DNA of 64,000 nucleotides from Globodera rostochiensis (Eukaryota > Nematoda > Chromadorea > Rhabditida > Heteroderidae): the NCBI GenBank assembly GCA_018350325.1, contig JAEVLN010000020.1, positions 186,001 to 250,000 on the forward strand, in the 5' to 3' direction. The notes below the pieces were generated by a model that did no database searches, had not been told where the DNA came from, and saw only the letters and a list, made by a program, of their open reading frames with translations. Every line of letters starts with the position of its first letter. The stretch's first letter is position 1. A program made the translations under genes and the position numbers. Below, piece by piece: positions 54,279-64,000 of the stretch.

Positions 54279-54805
54279 TCGACGAAAAATTCAGCACTTT
54301 TTTAAATTTAAAATAAAAAATAATAATTTTATATAATTTTTATTTGTTGCTTAAAATTTAGAAGAAAATTTATGTTATGAAGACAGTAATGGTATACGGT
54401 ATCAATATAAATTTACTCCAAACGTAGTAAATATCATAAATTATAATTACCAATCAATCTATATAAAATACCTTATAAATTAAAATAATCAAAATCAAAC
54501 AAATAGTTTTCTTGAAGTTTGATTAAATGATTTATTATTTGCAAAGCTACTGATACTAATGAATATCGTTTGGTATTAATGTGTGACTATTCCTATTTTA
54601 ACTCCTGGCTACAGGCATACGGCATACGATAAGCACGATTTTTTTGACCCTTCTATCACAATAATACATACTAGATGTAATACATAAATTAAACTTATTT
54701 AAAAATAATAATTGAACATATATTATAAATAATAAAAGTAATTTTAAAAAAATATAAAAAACCATAATATTATCGAATAAATTAAAATACCATTGAATGA
54801 ATAAA
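54279..54805. other. A-rich filler
   Basis: Low-complexity sequence. GCATACGGCATACG near 54616 is a short direct repeat. No gene recognised. Confidence 0.55.
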
Positions 54806-55175
54806 CGAAATAAATTGATAATTATATAAAAACAAAATAAATTAATATTGAAAAACTTTTTTTAATATTAAGTGAATTATTGAAACCTTTAACGGTTTCT
54901 TAGAATTTTATTATTATTATTTAAAAAAAGTTATTTTAATTTTTTAATGCTATATATACTTTTTAAAATTTTTTTGTTATTTGAAATTTAAATAGTATAC
55001 AAATATCGCTATTACCGTATGAACAGTAATAGTTGACAAATTACAGTTTTTGAAGTATTATCATAATTATTGGAATTATCGTTGTTTTTTTGGTTATTTT
55101 TGGTTTTTTTATTGTTCTTTTCCTTCTTATTAGTGAATGTATCTGAAGATGTATCCGAAACATTTTTCTTTTACA
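54806..55175 (+). repeat. Short copy of the right-end repeat module
   Basis: 54806-54925 matches 60113-60232 and 54930-55175 matches 60528-60797, in the same orientation. About 290 bp present at 60240-60527 is missing here. Landmarks are ATTGATAATTATATAAAAAC, AAATATCGCTATTACCGTAT and GTTGACAAATTACAGTTTTT. Identity is high except for small indels. Confidence 0.85.
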
Positions 55176-55324
55176 CTCCGATGTAGATTTAATTAATCAT
55201 TTAAAGATACTAATTTAAATAATACATTGAATATTTGAAAGAACGTTTTATTTTTCTTCCGGAAAATCGCCATATATTAAAAACTTTTCAGATATCTTAA
55301 GTATTCATCCTCTTACCTATTTGA

Positions 55325-55578
55325 TCTTTATGCGGGAAATCCACGATTATTATAATTGTCATTTGCATTTAGAAATTAATTATACTGTGACATTTTCTCT
55401 TTTTTTTTTAAGTTTACGCCAAGGGACAATTTCTTAATATGTTATTAAAATGGGGCCGGCTTTTATCAATTTAAGCAAATATTGTTAAGAGGTAACTCAA
55501 AGTTGAATATTGATATTTTTTAAAATTTTTTATTTTTTTGCGCGTTTAAAAGTGTATCGCTTTAAATTAATATAATTG
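55325..55578. repeat. Dispersed repeat, copy B (inverted relative to 25.3 kb)
   Basis: Inverted copy of 25298-25590. It lies in a T-rich block directly after the previous repeat, while its partner lies in an A-rich block. AGGGAC and GGGGCC insertions distinguish this copy. Nature unknown. Confidence 0.7.
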
Positions 55579-56632
55579 ATTTTTAATATTACATGGTCCA
55601 GATTGGTGACTTTCGTATGATATTTAAGTGTATTTATTTTAATTGCTTAGTTGCTATAATAAGTTTTGATAATAAAGCAAGTCGAGCTATATAATATTTT
55701 TTGATACAGAACAGTACTCCAAAAAATTATTCAAATATAATCAGGCACGTTTGCCATTTGTATTAATTGCGATAAATTAAAACCACTTTTCTATTGAATC
55801 GTTAATGATATTTACATACTGGAGAGAAATAAAATAAACGCCGAAATTATTTTTAAATGTTTATTTAAAACTTGTAGTCTTTAAAAAAGGACTGTGAATT
55901 TTATTCTAAACAAAGACGATGTAAAAACAAGACTAAAATTAACTTTTAGTTTATTATTTATAAATATAAGGCAATAATTTTAATCGGCTTTTGAAGACCA
56001 GGAATAAAAATTGATAATAGCACAAGATTGGCGTAGCAGAAGTCTACCAGAGGAATGTCTCAAAGCAATCACCAACCATTTCATCATGTCAGTGTCATAG
56101 GAGTACAAGTTCAAATTAGTTTAATCTGTATACGCTGAAAGAAAAGACTGCATGTTAAAATATTAAATTAAATTGTTAAAACCTAAATGCTTTAATTGTA
56201 TAGAAAAATTGAATCTAAATCAAATATCCAATTAAAACAAAAATCTAATTTAATAAATGAATAAATAATCCTACAAAATTTCGCTCATAAAATGCTTAAA
56301 CTATATAAGATATGCGAAACAACACGAACTGATGATAAATTAATTTATTTGAGAAAAACATATATTTATGATTTGTTATAAAATTAAAAAAAACATAATT
56401 TATACGGTAAATTGGACTAAAATAATTTAACTTATTTAATTTAAATAAAAAATTAAATATTACAATCAAAAAGCATTCATTTTTAATTGAATTCAGTGTA
56501 ATTAATGCGGACTAAAAATATACAATTAAACCCTGCAAAAAATTTATAGCAGTCTTGCAATAATAAAAGCGAATTAAAAAAATAAACCTAAAGAAAAAAT
56601 AGTTTTTGAAACAAATTAAATTCAAAGGAAAT
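55579..56632. other. AT-rich filler with one island
   Basis: At 56020-56110 the plus strand is open in three frames (QDWRSRSLPEECLKAITNHF, MSQSNHQPFHHVSVIGVQVQ and a third). None can be chosen. The rest is low-complexity. Confidence 0.4.
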
Positions 56633-56860
56633 ATGCAAAATATAAAAAATTCAATCGGTACCTTTTTTATTTGCACAATGTTTTTAAATTTTGCAAGCAA
56701 TAAACGCAAATTACAAATAAAAATTGTGCCCGATATACTAAATTCTAAAAACAGTCAAATTAGATTACATACTTTCATGCATTCGACATGGGCATACACT
56801 ATTCTTCTAATTGCTGGCAATGACATAAAGATTTATAACAACTTTGAAAACCTCTATTAA
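56633..56860 (+). CDS. Candidate ORF, 75 codons, ATG start
   Basis: ATG-initiated on the A-rich strand and ending at TAA. Reads MQNIKNSIGTFFICTMFLNF, then a basic stretch (SNKRKLQIKIVPDILNSKNS) and HTFMHSTWAYTILLIAGNDI. The N-terminus has a hydrophobic segment after two Lys/Asn-rich turns, compatible with a signal anchor. The GC-richer part is at 56775-56825. The frame is also open upstream of the ATG, to at least 56606. No family recognised. Confidence 0.3.
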   Translation: MQNIKNSIGTFFICTMFLNFASNKRKLQIKIVPDILNSKNSQIRLHTFMHSTWAYTILLIAGNDIKIYNNFENLY

Positions 56861-58173
56861 ATTAAAAAAACAATAAAAATAAATTGTAACTAAAAAATTC
56901 AAACGTTTTGAATAACGAATTGACAAAACATACCTATTAGCTAAATAACCTTTTAATAGTTTAAATTTTATCTATACTAAATGTAAAGAATTAGCATATT
57001 CACATGAACAAAATACTTTTAAAAAAATCCAATCAACATTTTATGATATTGAACTTACAAGTGTAAAATATATTCATTTGGTTTTTGAAATTTAAATATT
57101 ATTATAATAGTTTTAATTAAATTAAATAAATAAACGGAATGAAAATTTGCAAGTGTATTCAATCGAACGCAAAGACAAAATATTCCATCTGCTGGTGAAA
57201 TTACTAAATTATTTGCTGAATCTGCAGATTTTACTCATACATTAGCAACAATTAAATAAATCGAATACAAATGATTCAATGGCCTTTTTAGAAAATTGTG
57301 CACTTCAAATTTGAGATGTTTCACAGCTTCACAATTTAAAATGCAAAATACCTAGAAAATTAATTATTTTAAAACTCTAAACTAAAAAAAAATAAAAAAT
57401 GACACTAAAGCCCATAGAATTACAAAAAATCATGAATGGCATTTGTACAACTACAATGGATACCGATTGCCATTGTATTTATTTAAAAATGTAAAGCATT
57501 TGCAATGATTGTGAAAGAAAGATAAAGCACATAAAATTATTCTAATCTTCTTGTTACGTTTAATCAAGCGTAATATTTAGCTTTAACTCAATAACTACAT
57601 TGACGAATAATAATTAAATATTTTTATTAGCTTACATTCAACAATTTGGTTTTAACAATTATATAATGTTATCGTTGAATGTACGGTAAAAATTAAAATG
57701 GGTTTGCAAGTCTAAACATTGCGGTATATTAAATAAACCCCATTAAAAAATTACGGATAATAATCGAAATAAATTAAAAATAAAATAAACTATAGGTTAG
57801 TGTTTAACGCTTAATGGCTAATACGTCGTTTACCTTGAAAAATCCCAACTGAGGATAGTCAAATTATTTACTTGCATTAATAAAAAAAAGTAATATAAAT
57901 GTATCGATTAAAATAAAACACGCAAGAACAGATAGAAACAATGGAAATGTCGCATGATGGAGGTCTCCTTGAAGAGTTGGAGGCACTATGGTCAGAATAA
58001 TTTCCAAACCTCCAAACTATATAAGAAAAATTCCAAATATATAACTATTTAGTCAAAAAATTTAAATACTAAAAACATTTTAAAATCAAAGTTATCAATT
58101 AAAGGCCAATAAAATAATGGCAAAAAGAATAAAATTGAAATACTGACGCGCTGCCGTTTCTATTTGAAATTAA
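56861..58173. other. A-rich filler with a short acidic frame
   Basis: 57917-58000 is a 27-codon plus frame (TQEQIETMEMSHDGGLLEEL then EALWSE) ending at TAA; the frame stays open beyond that TAA up to another TAA. A GGTCTCCTTGAAGAG core is GC-richer. No gene recognised. Confidence 0.4.
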
Positions 58174-58407
58174 ATGGTTGTTTTCAATATTATTAATTCT
58201 AACCTTTTTTATAGCAAATTAACAATCCGTAGACTAATCAGGAAGCACACTCGATCCAAAATACGTTATTTTGGGTTTTGTATAGTTTATTTCTTAAAAT
58301 TGTTTTTTTTAATTAAAAATTTTAAAATAACAACACCTAATAGTGCTGCTAGACTAAAAGTCTTTATATCAAAATCTTTTATATTTTTAATTAATCACAA
58401 CAATTAA
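58174..58407 (+). CDS. Candidate ORF, 77 codons, ATG start
   Basis: ATG-initiated, ending TAA at 58405. Reads MVVFNIINSNLFYSKLTIRR then LIRKHTRSKIRYFGFCIVYF, a basic patch followed by a hydrophobic segment (FGFCIVYFLKLFFLI), then a Lys/Ser-rich tail. Only 58215-58270 is GC-richer. Composition is compatible with a small membrane protein or with a chance frame. No family recognised. Confidence 0.25.
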   Translation: MVVFNIINSNLFYSKLTIRRLIRKHTRSKIRYFGFCIVYFLKLFFLIKNFKITTPNSAARLKVFISKSFIFLINHNN

Positions 58408-58856
58408 AATTGTGTTTTTAGTAAATCGGAATGAAAGAATTATTAAATTTATTAAAAAGGTGCATTTAATAAATTATGTCAAACTATCGCAAATTACTGG
58501 ACTACAGAACAACACGAGCCTGCTTTTGGTAGCTGTCTTTAGTCTTGTTTAATGTGCTTAAATGAAATATCCCAATTTATAACAGAATTAAAACGACTAT
58601 GTCTAAAATCATGTTGCGATATGCAAAATTCATTTACCATTGATCAATTTTGTCATTTTTAAAGTTGTCAACTTTTAATACTTCAAGACGAACGCTTGAG
58701 ATACTGCAGAATGGAACAAATAAATTAAAAAAAGTGGTATTTATACAGGCCTAAACTCCAAATTAAAAAATCTTATAACTAGATTCAAATTAAAAATGGT
58801 TATCATTAATTGACCATTTTACACAACTTTTTTCAAATTTTATTTCCAAACTATTT
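58408..58856. other. A-rich filler
   Basis: Low-complexity DNA before the tandem duplication. No gene recognised. Confidence 0.55.
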
Positions 58857-60797
58857 AAAAAATCGTAATAAACAACAAAAAATCCAAAAAAAAATCATCT
58901 CCATTAGAAGTTTGTGAAACAAAAACGTAAACATTAAATCCTAAGTAAACTATTAAAACACAACAAAGATTTTCTCATAAAATAATTTATTAACGCATAC
59001 TTTAAATTATAAAAAAAATTAGTTAACATATATTTGTAATATTCGTGTGCATCGTCTTATCCGTGTGCTTCTATATGTACAGTGCACTGAAATCATTTTG
59101 AAACTTTTAAATTCAAAACAATTAGTATTTATAATTTTAAGAAAGATTGAGAAAAATAATAAATAAATAAATAAGAAATCACAAACGAAATTAGTACAAT
59201 TGAGATAAATTAATTAGTTTGATATAAAATAAACCATTTATATGATATTAAACACTTTTTTAATAAAAAAATTTACAATACAAATTTAAAAAATGTAATT
59301 GGACAAACACCACCCATTCCACGGTTGGTTTATTAACAAAGATTACGCCTGAACTCATCAGGCTTTAAAGTTATTTAATGTTAAACTGGCTGGTTTATCT
59401 GGCGAAATTTCAGAGAAAAAAAAATAAAATATAACAATGATTACATTATATACGAACACCTCGGCTATTTTATTAATTCGAAAATGAGTAAGAGACGCCC
59501 CGATTTAAATCAAAATAAAATCAAAGTTTTTTTCAATATAATATTCACAACAACAAAATATTAAATAAAATAGCGTTGGCCTGAAAAAAGTTAAAATTTA
59601 AAACAATCCTATTGCGCAATGGTCAAAGTTTACGAAACCCGAGCCAGAGCAAGGATTAACTGTCTTAATATGATATTTTTCTAATATATATATACACCAC
59701 AGCAAAAATGAGTTAGAATAAAATTTCTAAACTTTGACACATATTCGATTATAATAATGCAATTTTATTTTCAGTTGGCGCAGCAGAAATTTTTTTTTGG
59801 ATTTGATTCAATTTGCATTAAATATATGGTCTTCAAAAATAACAAATTCGCAAATCAAAAAGGGCCCAAATTTTTTTATAAAGAAAAACATACGCCGATA
59901 CAAAAATAAATAATAAAGATAAAATGGCAGAGAAAAAAGTTTAATCTTTTAAATAAGTATTCATAAATTGTTGTTGAATAATTATCAGTGACAATGCAAA
60001 ATTAAACTAAAAAAATGCGATATTAAAGATATTACGATCATTAATTACAATAATTAAAAGATTAACTTCAGCGAAATGTTTTAATTGTTTATAAAAAGAG
60101 TTCAATTATTCTCGAAAATAAATTGATAATTATATAAAAACAAAATAAATTAATATTGAAAAACTTTTTTTAATATTAAGTGAATTATTGAAACTTTTAA
60201 CAATTTCTTAGAATTTTATTTTCATTATTTAAAAAATATTTTGTTATTTTAATTTTTATTATATCTTTTGATATGTCTCATAATAAAAAATTGTATGTAA
60301 TATAAATTTTTAAAATTCTTCTCATTTTACTTTTAACACATTTATCAATTTCTGCAAATCGTTTATTTTACCTTTTTCTTGTCTTCGTTGTTGTTGTTGT
60401 TCGTCGCGTTTAGGTTCGAGTAGTGTTGCTTGAATAGGTATCGCTATTTGAGTATTTTTATTGAGCATTTTTAGATTTATTTTTAGTTCTTAAAAAAACA
60501 AAAGCAATTTACACAAAATGATTAATTTATTTAATGCTATATATATTTTTAAAAAATTTTTTTTGTTAAAAAAATATTGTTTTTTTTAAAATTTATTTTG
60601 TTGAATTATTTGAAATTTAAATAGTATATAAATATCGCTATTACCGTATTGAATAGTAATAGTTGACAAATTACAGTTTTTGAAGTATTATCTTAATTAT
60701 TGGAATTATCGTTGTTTTTTTGGTTATTTTGGTTTATTATTATTCTTTTCTTCTTATTAGTTAAAGTATCGAAGATGTATCCGTAACATTTTTCTCA
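58857..60797 (+). repeat. Right-end repeat module, first copy
   Basis: Composed of part A (58857-59296) and part B (59297 onward). Part A recurs at 61986-62396 and 62391-62826; part B recurs from 62827 to the window edge. The offset is about 3.53 kb and the copies differ by only scattered single bases and 1-4 bp indels. Its last third (60113-60797) also has the shortened copy at 54806-55175. No convincing ORF. Confidence 0.92.
60389..60404 (+). repeat. Short TTG microsatellite
   Basis: CGTTGTTGTTGTTGTTCG, five GTT/TTG units, also present in the second module copy near 63924. Confidence 0.7.
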
Positions 60798-61985
60798 ATT
60801 CTGCTTATTAAAAAACAAAACAGGAAATAAAAGCCTGAACTTCGCGCCTGAAATATTATTATTTAACTTATTTTTATTAAAAACAAATTATTGTATAAAA
60901 ACTTCTAGAGAAAAAAAGTGTTTAAAAATAAAAACTATTTTATAAATATTTGATATTGTGCCTTAAAGAATAAAGCTAAACTTCGGAGGCGCGCTCTCTA
61001 GCAAGTTTGGGATTTTGCTGGGACAAACCTCGGTCGGAGTACAATCTATTCAATAATTTGATATTGGAGTTGGATAATTTATAAAACAACGTTTAATGAG
61101 AGTTAAGACAAAATAATCTAAGCATAAAAAATTCCGTTTAAATTGTTACTCAATCAAAATTTTTAATAATTGCTGAAAAGAATTTAGGTTACTTTTCATC
61201 ACAAACCAACAACAACAAAATTTTAAATCATAACAATATCCTTAAATAATTTTAAACCAAACAAATAAATATATTTCACAACGTTTAAACCCCTTTTAGG
61301 CAATTAACAAATTGAAATAAAAAGTGTTTCATAAAAGGCCGATCATATGAATATTTAAATTATGGATAATTATTTTTAATATTTAATTAGATACCATTAA
61401 AAATCAGAGTATTAAAAAATTATGCTAATGTATAAAATAATAATATAAACCTAAATGGTTGTGAGAGGTAATAAATTTAATTAATGGCAGCTATAAACAA
61501 TAAAAAAATAAAACAGATTTTTTGTTTTTTAGCAATGAGAAATAAAAATGTTTTGACTTAAATTAAAATAAATTAATCAAGCTTAAAGAGTAATTTTACA
61601 CTCTTAAAATTGTTTCATTTAACGATGCCGGAAAAAAAGTTTTACAAATATTAAAAAAATAAAATATTTTATAATGTAGGTATGTGCAATTACGTGAAGC
61701 AGTTCAGATTGGCGATTCTAAAATCAAAATCCCAAATAACAAGAATTAACCAAAGCAAATTTAGCCTAGAATAAATATATAATAATTATTAATCTATTTA
61801 TATATTGTACAAAAATAAATGAACTAAACTCAGCGTTATAATAGTTAAACAAAACTACAAATTATTATTATCAAATATTTAAGAAAATAGTCTAAAGCTT
61901 TCGACACACCCAAAGAAATTTAGAAAACCCGCAAAAATTAGGGATTCATTATACAAAAATATTGGAGCAAATGGTAAACTGTGAA
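60798..61985. other. A-rich filler between module copies
   Basis: Unique in the window, since the second copy of the region would lie beyond the right edge. A GC patch at 60980-61045 (CGGAGGCGCGCTCTCTAGCA) has no clear frame. No gene recognised. Confidence 0.5.
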
Positions 61986-62396
61986 GCAAAAAAAAATCAT
62001 CTCCATTAGAAGTTTGTGAAACAAAAACGTAAACATTAAATCCTAAGTAAACTATTAAAACACAACAAAGATTTTCTCATAAAATAATTTATTAACGCAT
62101 ACTTTAAATTATAAAAAAAATTAGTTAACATATATTTGTAATATTCGTGTGCATCGTCTTATCCGTGTGCTTCTATATGTACAGTGCACTGAAATCATTT
62201 TGAAACTTTTAAATTCAAAACAATTAGTATTTATAATTTTAAGAAAGATTGAGAAAAATAATAAATAAATAAATAAGAAATCACAAACGAAATTAGTACA
62301 ATTGAGATAAATTAATTAGTTTGATATAAAATAAACCATTTATATGATATTAAACACTTTTTTAATAAAAAAATTTACAATACAAATTTAAAAAAT
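61986..62396 (+). repeat. Extra copy of part A of the right-end module
   Basis: A third copy of the 58890-59296 segment placed immediately before the full second module and abutting it, so part A appears twice in a row here (offset 431 bp). Confidence 0.92.
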
Positions 62397-64000
62397 CGTA
62401 ATAAACAACAAAAAATCCAAAAAAAAATCATCTCCATTAGAAGTTTGTGAAACAAAAACGTAAACATTAAATCCTAAGTAAACTATTAAAACACAACAAA
62501 GATTTTCTCATAAAATAATTTATTAACGCATACTTTAAATTATAAAAAAAATTAGTTAACATATATTTGTAATATTCGTGTGCATCGTCTTATCCGTGTG
62601 CTTCTCTATGTACAGTGCACTGAAATCATTTTGAAACTTTTAAATTCAAAACAATTAGTATTTATAATTTTAAGAAAGATTGAGAAAAATAATAAATAAA
62701 TAAATAAATAAGAAATCACAAACGAAATTAGTACAATTGAGATAAATTAATTAGTTTGATATAAAATAAACCATTTATATAATATTAAACACTTTTTTAA
62801 TAAAAAATTTACAATACAAATTTAAAAAAGGTAATTGGACAAACACCACCCATTCCACGGTTGGTTTATTAACAAAGATTACGCCTGAACTCATCAGGCT
62901 TTAAAGTTATTTAATGTTAAACTGGCTGGTTTATCTGGCGAAATTTCAGAGAAAAAAAAATAAAATATAACAATGATTACATTATATACGAACACCTCGG
63001 CTATTTTATTAATTCGAAAATGAGTAAGAGACGCCCCGATTTAAATCAAAATAAAATCAAAGTTTTTTTCAATATAATATTCACAACAACAAAATATTAA
63101 ATAAAATAGCGTTGGCCTGAAAAAAAGTTAAAATTTAAAACAATCCTATTGCGCAATGGTCAAAGTTTACGAAAAACCGAGCCAGAGCAAGGATTAACTG
63201 TCTTAATATGATATTTTTCTAATATATATATACACCACAGCAAAAATGAGTTAGAATAAAATTTCTAAACTTTGACACATATTCGATTATAATAATGCAA
63301 TTTTATTTTCAGTTGGCGCAGCAGAAATTTTTTTTTGGATTTGATTCAATTTGCATTAAATATATGGTCTTCAAAAATAACAAATTCGCAAATCAAAAAG
63401 GGCCCAAATTTTTTTATAAAGAAAAACATACGCCGATACAAAAATAAATAATAAAGATAAAATGGCAGAGAAAAAAGTTTAATCTTTTAAATAAGTATTC
63501 ATAAATTGTTGTTGAATAATTATCAGTGACAATGCAAAATTAAACTAAAAAAATGCGATATTAAAGATATTACGATCATTAATTACAATAATTAAAAGAT
63601 TAACTTCAGCGAAATGTTTTAATTGTTTATAAAAAGAGTTCAATTATTCTCGAAAATAAATTGATAATTATATAAAAACAAAATAAATTAATATTGAAAA
63701 ACTTTTTTTAATATTAAGTGAATTATTGAAACTTTTAACAATTTCTTAGAATTTTATTTTCATTATTTAAAAAATATTTTGTTATTTTAATTTTTATTAT
63801 ATCTTTTGATATGTCTCATAATAAAAAATTGTATGTAATATAAATTTTTAAAATTCTTCTCATTTTACTTTTAACACATTTATCAATTTCTGCAAATCGT
63901 TTATTTTACCTTTTTCTTGTCTTCGTTGTTGTTGTTGTTCGTCGCGTTTAGGTTCGAGTAGTGTTGCTTGAATAGGTATCGCTATTTGAGTATTTTTATT
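62391..64000 (+). repeat. Right-end repeat module, second copy, cut by window edge
   Basis: Near-identical to 58857-60480 in the same orientation. Differences include TCTCTATG for TCTATATG, an extra AAAT unit and an AAA insertion in GAAAAACCGAG. Continues past the window end. Confidence 0.92.

Noticed and set aside
1..64000. Repeat-induced point mutation as the cause of the AT richness
   Set aside because: In the lines I counted by hand CA and TG dinucleotides are not depleted relative to AC and GT. A full dinucleotide count would settle it.
1..64000. Organellar (mitochondrial) origin
   Set aside because: None of the expected long genes or rRNAs is present in 64 kb, and the window holds nuclear-type transposons.
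1..64000. Ciliate germline DNA with scrambled precursor segments and TAA read as Gln
   Set aside because: Island pattern and in-frame TAAs fit superficially, but a well-formed solo LTR with duplication is not expected there, no pointer repeats were found, and ignoring TAA lengthens any frame in AT-rich DNA. Kept only as an alternative in the island finding.

Overview
The window is eukaryotic, very AT-rich (roughly 22-25% G+C by eye) and gene-poor. No open frame exceeds about 115 codons apart from frames made by minisatellite arms or a transposon terminal repeat. I found no rRNA, tRNA or CRISPR, and no gene that I can name. The lineage stays open. An LTR with classic structure, hAT-type and mariner-type MITEs, a foldback (MULE-like) element and a candidate short TTTTCAG-type intron fit an animal or a fungus. 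A 15-base match to the nematode SL1 leader (2767-2781) hints at a nematode but is too short to decide.

Three kinds of DNA are mixed. (1) Long low-complexity A/T filler whose strand polarity flips repeatedly: A-rich on the + strand in most places, T-rich in about fourteen blocks (for example 2820-4440, 7900-8960, 14650-15900, 18550-19790, 43570-45600, 46870-48540). Several repeat pairs lie in opposite orientation in blocks of opposite polarity. (2) Several dozen short GC-richer islands of 30-200 bp that read like coding sequence. Many hold open frames of 25-58 codons, some on the A-rich strand where stops should be frequent. (3) Mobile and repetitive elements: a hAT-type MITE pair with 8-bp target duplication (713-950), a foldback element with 10-bp target duplication (15988-17105), a mariner-like MITE (23376-23481), a 333-bp solo LTR with 5-bp target duplication (28582-28924), a 12-unit satellite of about 108 bp (45611-46865, two more units at 3773-3980), and a near-identical 3.5-kb tandem duplication running off the right edge.

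Layout. 1-4.6 kb: small islands, hAT MITE, two satellite units. 4.6-15.9 kb: filler, the first copy of a receptor-like repeat (7.1-7.7 kb) and several small ORFs. 16-17.1 kb: foldback element splitting an exon-like ORF. 17-28.5 kb: filler with the densest run of coding-like islands. 28.6-28.9 kb: solo LTR. 29-45 kb: filler, a motif shared by ORFs at 31.4 and 42.1 kb, a 110-codon ORF at 34 kb, and the inverted second copy of the 7-kb repeat at 41.5 kb. 45.6-46.9 kb: satellite. 48.6-48.9 kb: a 113-codon ORF. 52.8-53.2 kb: two divergent ORFs in the most gene-like interval. 54.1 kb: a small ORF with an HEIGH motif. 54.8-64 kb: related direct and inverted repeats ending in the tandem duplication.

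No pathway or operon logic can be drawn. Every CDS entry is a candidate ORF and should be read as such.
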